The position numbers and the translations under genes were made by a program. From positions 1 through 6,570 of the forward strand of contig CAYTTQ010000118.1 of NCBI GenBank assembly GCA_964440795.1: DNA of 6,570 nucleotides. Reading direction: 5' to 3'. Below are positions 5,725-6,570 of this stretch, piece by piece. The notes beneath the pieces were generated by a model. It was not told the origin of the DNA. It ran no database searches and saw only the letters and a list, made by a program, of their open reading frames with translations. This DNA comes from C00003060 sp964440795. Lineage in GTDB: Bacteria; Desulfobacterota; Desulfobacteria; Desulfobacterales; C00003060. How positions within the stretch are numbered: the first letter of the stretch is position 1; every line of letters begins with the position of its first letter.

Positions 5725-6560
5725 ATCCGATTACTTGCGAAGAACTCGAAGTCATATCCAAGTATGTATATGACGTATCGGGAATCATCATAGACGAAAG
5801 TAAGGGGTATCTCATTGAAACTCGGCTGCGGAACATCGCCCGCGAACTGGGATGCGCCTCTTACGGCGAGTTGTACAAAAAGGCGGCGTTTGAGGCCCAA
5901 AGTGGCCTGAAGGATAGAATCATTGACGCCATATCCACTAACGAGACCCTTTTCTTTCGGGATAAGGTCCCCTTTGATCTGCTTAGATATAAGATCCTCC
6001 CGGAACTCGTCGACCGGCGTTCCGCCGGACGTCGCGGTGCGATGGTACCGATACGGATTTGGAGTGCTGCCTGCGCAACCGGGCAGGAAGTCTATAGTAT
6101 CGCTATTGTTCTGAAGGAAGTCTTGTCTGATTTTGGGCGCTATCAAATCAAACTGCTGGGTACGGACATATCGGATAACGCCATCAAGGTGGCGAGCTAT
6201 GGCGCCTATAACAAATTCGAGATAGAACGGGGACTTTCCGGAGATAACCTCCGTAAATATTTCGCGCCTCACGGGGAGAAGTGGAAGATCAAGGATGAGA
6301 TTCGGGCTGTGGTACAATTCAAAAAGCTCAACCTTCTCTCTTCTTTTCGATCTCTGGGAAAATTCGACGTCATATTTTGCAGGAACGTGGCCATCTACTT
6401 CAGCCCCAAAGATCGAGCGGGCCTATTTGATCGACTGGCCGATGCACTGAACCCTGATGGATCCTTGATTGTTGGATCGACGGAATCTTTGACCGGCGTT
6501 TCGGATCGATTCGTACCCCAAAGGCATTTGCATTCCCTATTTTATCGAATCAAGGCTTAA
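5721..6560 (+). CDS. cheR: Chemotaxis protein-glutamate O-methyltransferase CheR
   Basis: CheR transfers methyl groups from S-adenosylmethionine to receptor glutamates, opposing CheB. The 279 residues match the usual length (E. coli, about 286). The N-terminal helical domain covers about 1-75 and ends in TNETLFFRD (73-81), a CheR signature. The methyltransferase core has WSAACATGQEVYSIA (114-128, SAM-binding motif I), LGTDISDNAI (146-155, with Asp149 expected to bind the SAM ribose) and FDVIFCRNVAIYF (215-227). The ending GSTESLTGV corresponds to the usual GHSESL region. No C-terminal TPR extension is present. The only possible start is the ATG at 5721, since an in-frame TAA lies at 5703-5705. 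It has no good Shine-Dalgarno (the nearby GGCAACACAGCGA is poor), so coupling to upstream translation is likely. Confidence 0.97.
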   Translation: MNPITCEELEVISKYVYDVSGIIIDESKGYLIETRLRNIARELGCASYGELYKKAAFEAQSGLKDRIIDAISTNETLFFRDKVPFDLLRYKILPELVDRRSAGRRGAMVPIRIWSAACATGQEVYSIAIVLKEVLSDFGRYQIKLLGTDISDNAIKVASYGAYNKFEIERGLSGDNLRKYFAPHGEKWKIKDEIRAVVQFKKLNLLSSFRSLGKFDVIFCRNVAIYFSPKDRAGLFDRLADALNPDGSLIVGSTESLTGVSDRFVPQRHLHSLFYRIKA

Positions 6561-6570
6561 CCTCGCCATC

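Noticed and set aside
6087..6105. CheR SAM-binding motif reading ATGQEVYS instead of the E. coli-like GEEPYS as a sign of inactivity
   Set aside because: Variants with GQE at this site are, as far as I recall, common in CheR proteins. The other conserved residues, including Asp149 and the FCRN motif, are present.
5547..6317. Reverse-strand open frame of 256 codons spanning the end of cheB and most of cheR
   Set aside because: It crosses two genes with intact conserved motifs and has no recognisable protein features.

Overview
The window holds a single five-gene chemosensory operon, read entirely on the + strand: STAS-domain protein, hybrid CheA, CheW, CheB, CheR. The long CheA architecture (HPt, P2-like segment, kinase core, two CheW-like domains, C-terminal receiver), the adjoining small STAS protein, the moderate GC content and the gene order all suggest a deltaproteobacterium (Desulfobacterota, perhaps a sulfate reducer of the Desulfosarcina/Desulfococcus type). 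That placement is an inference from remembered protein families, not from a search.

Layout. Bases 1-344 hold the control region. There is a cluster of GTCAA/TTGAC half-sites, including a perfect 6-bp-arm inverted repeat at 89-104, and a near-consensus sigma-54 promoter at 246-262, followed by a leader of about 72 bases. The STAS gene (345-650) is followed by a 96-base gap with a GC-rich inverted repeat. Then come cheA (747-4004), cheW (4052-4516, GTG start preferred), cheB (4548-5654) and cheR (5721-6560). Gaps after cheA are short (31-66 bases), and no terminator is visible between the genes. The window ends 10 bases after cheR, so the 3' end of the operon is not seen.

How the genes would work together. 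CheW would couple CheA to chemoreceptors encoded elsewhere. CheA would autophosphorylate on His50 of its HPt domain and pass the phosphoryl group to CheB (Asp58), to its own receiver (Asp1015), or to a CheY that is not in this window. CheR and CheB would methylate and demethylate receptor glutamates for adaptation. The STAS protein has the conserved Asp-Ser phosphoswitch motif of anti-sigma-factor antagonists and is the unexplained partner. No receptor, CheY, CheC, CheD or CheZ gene is present.

The core genes belong to well-known families. The parts worth a second look are the sigma-54 promoter with its candidate enhancer, the STAS protein at the head of the operon, the unusual CheA architecture with an insertion inside its first CheW-like domain, and a mini-ORF that overlaps the cheR start. 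I do not see a wholly new system here.
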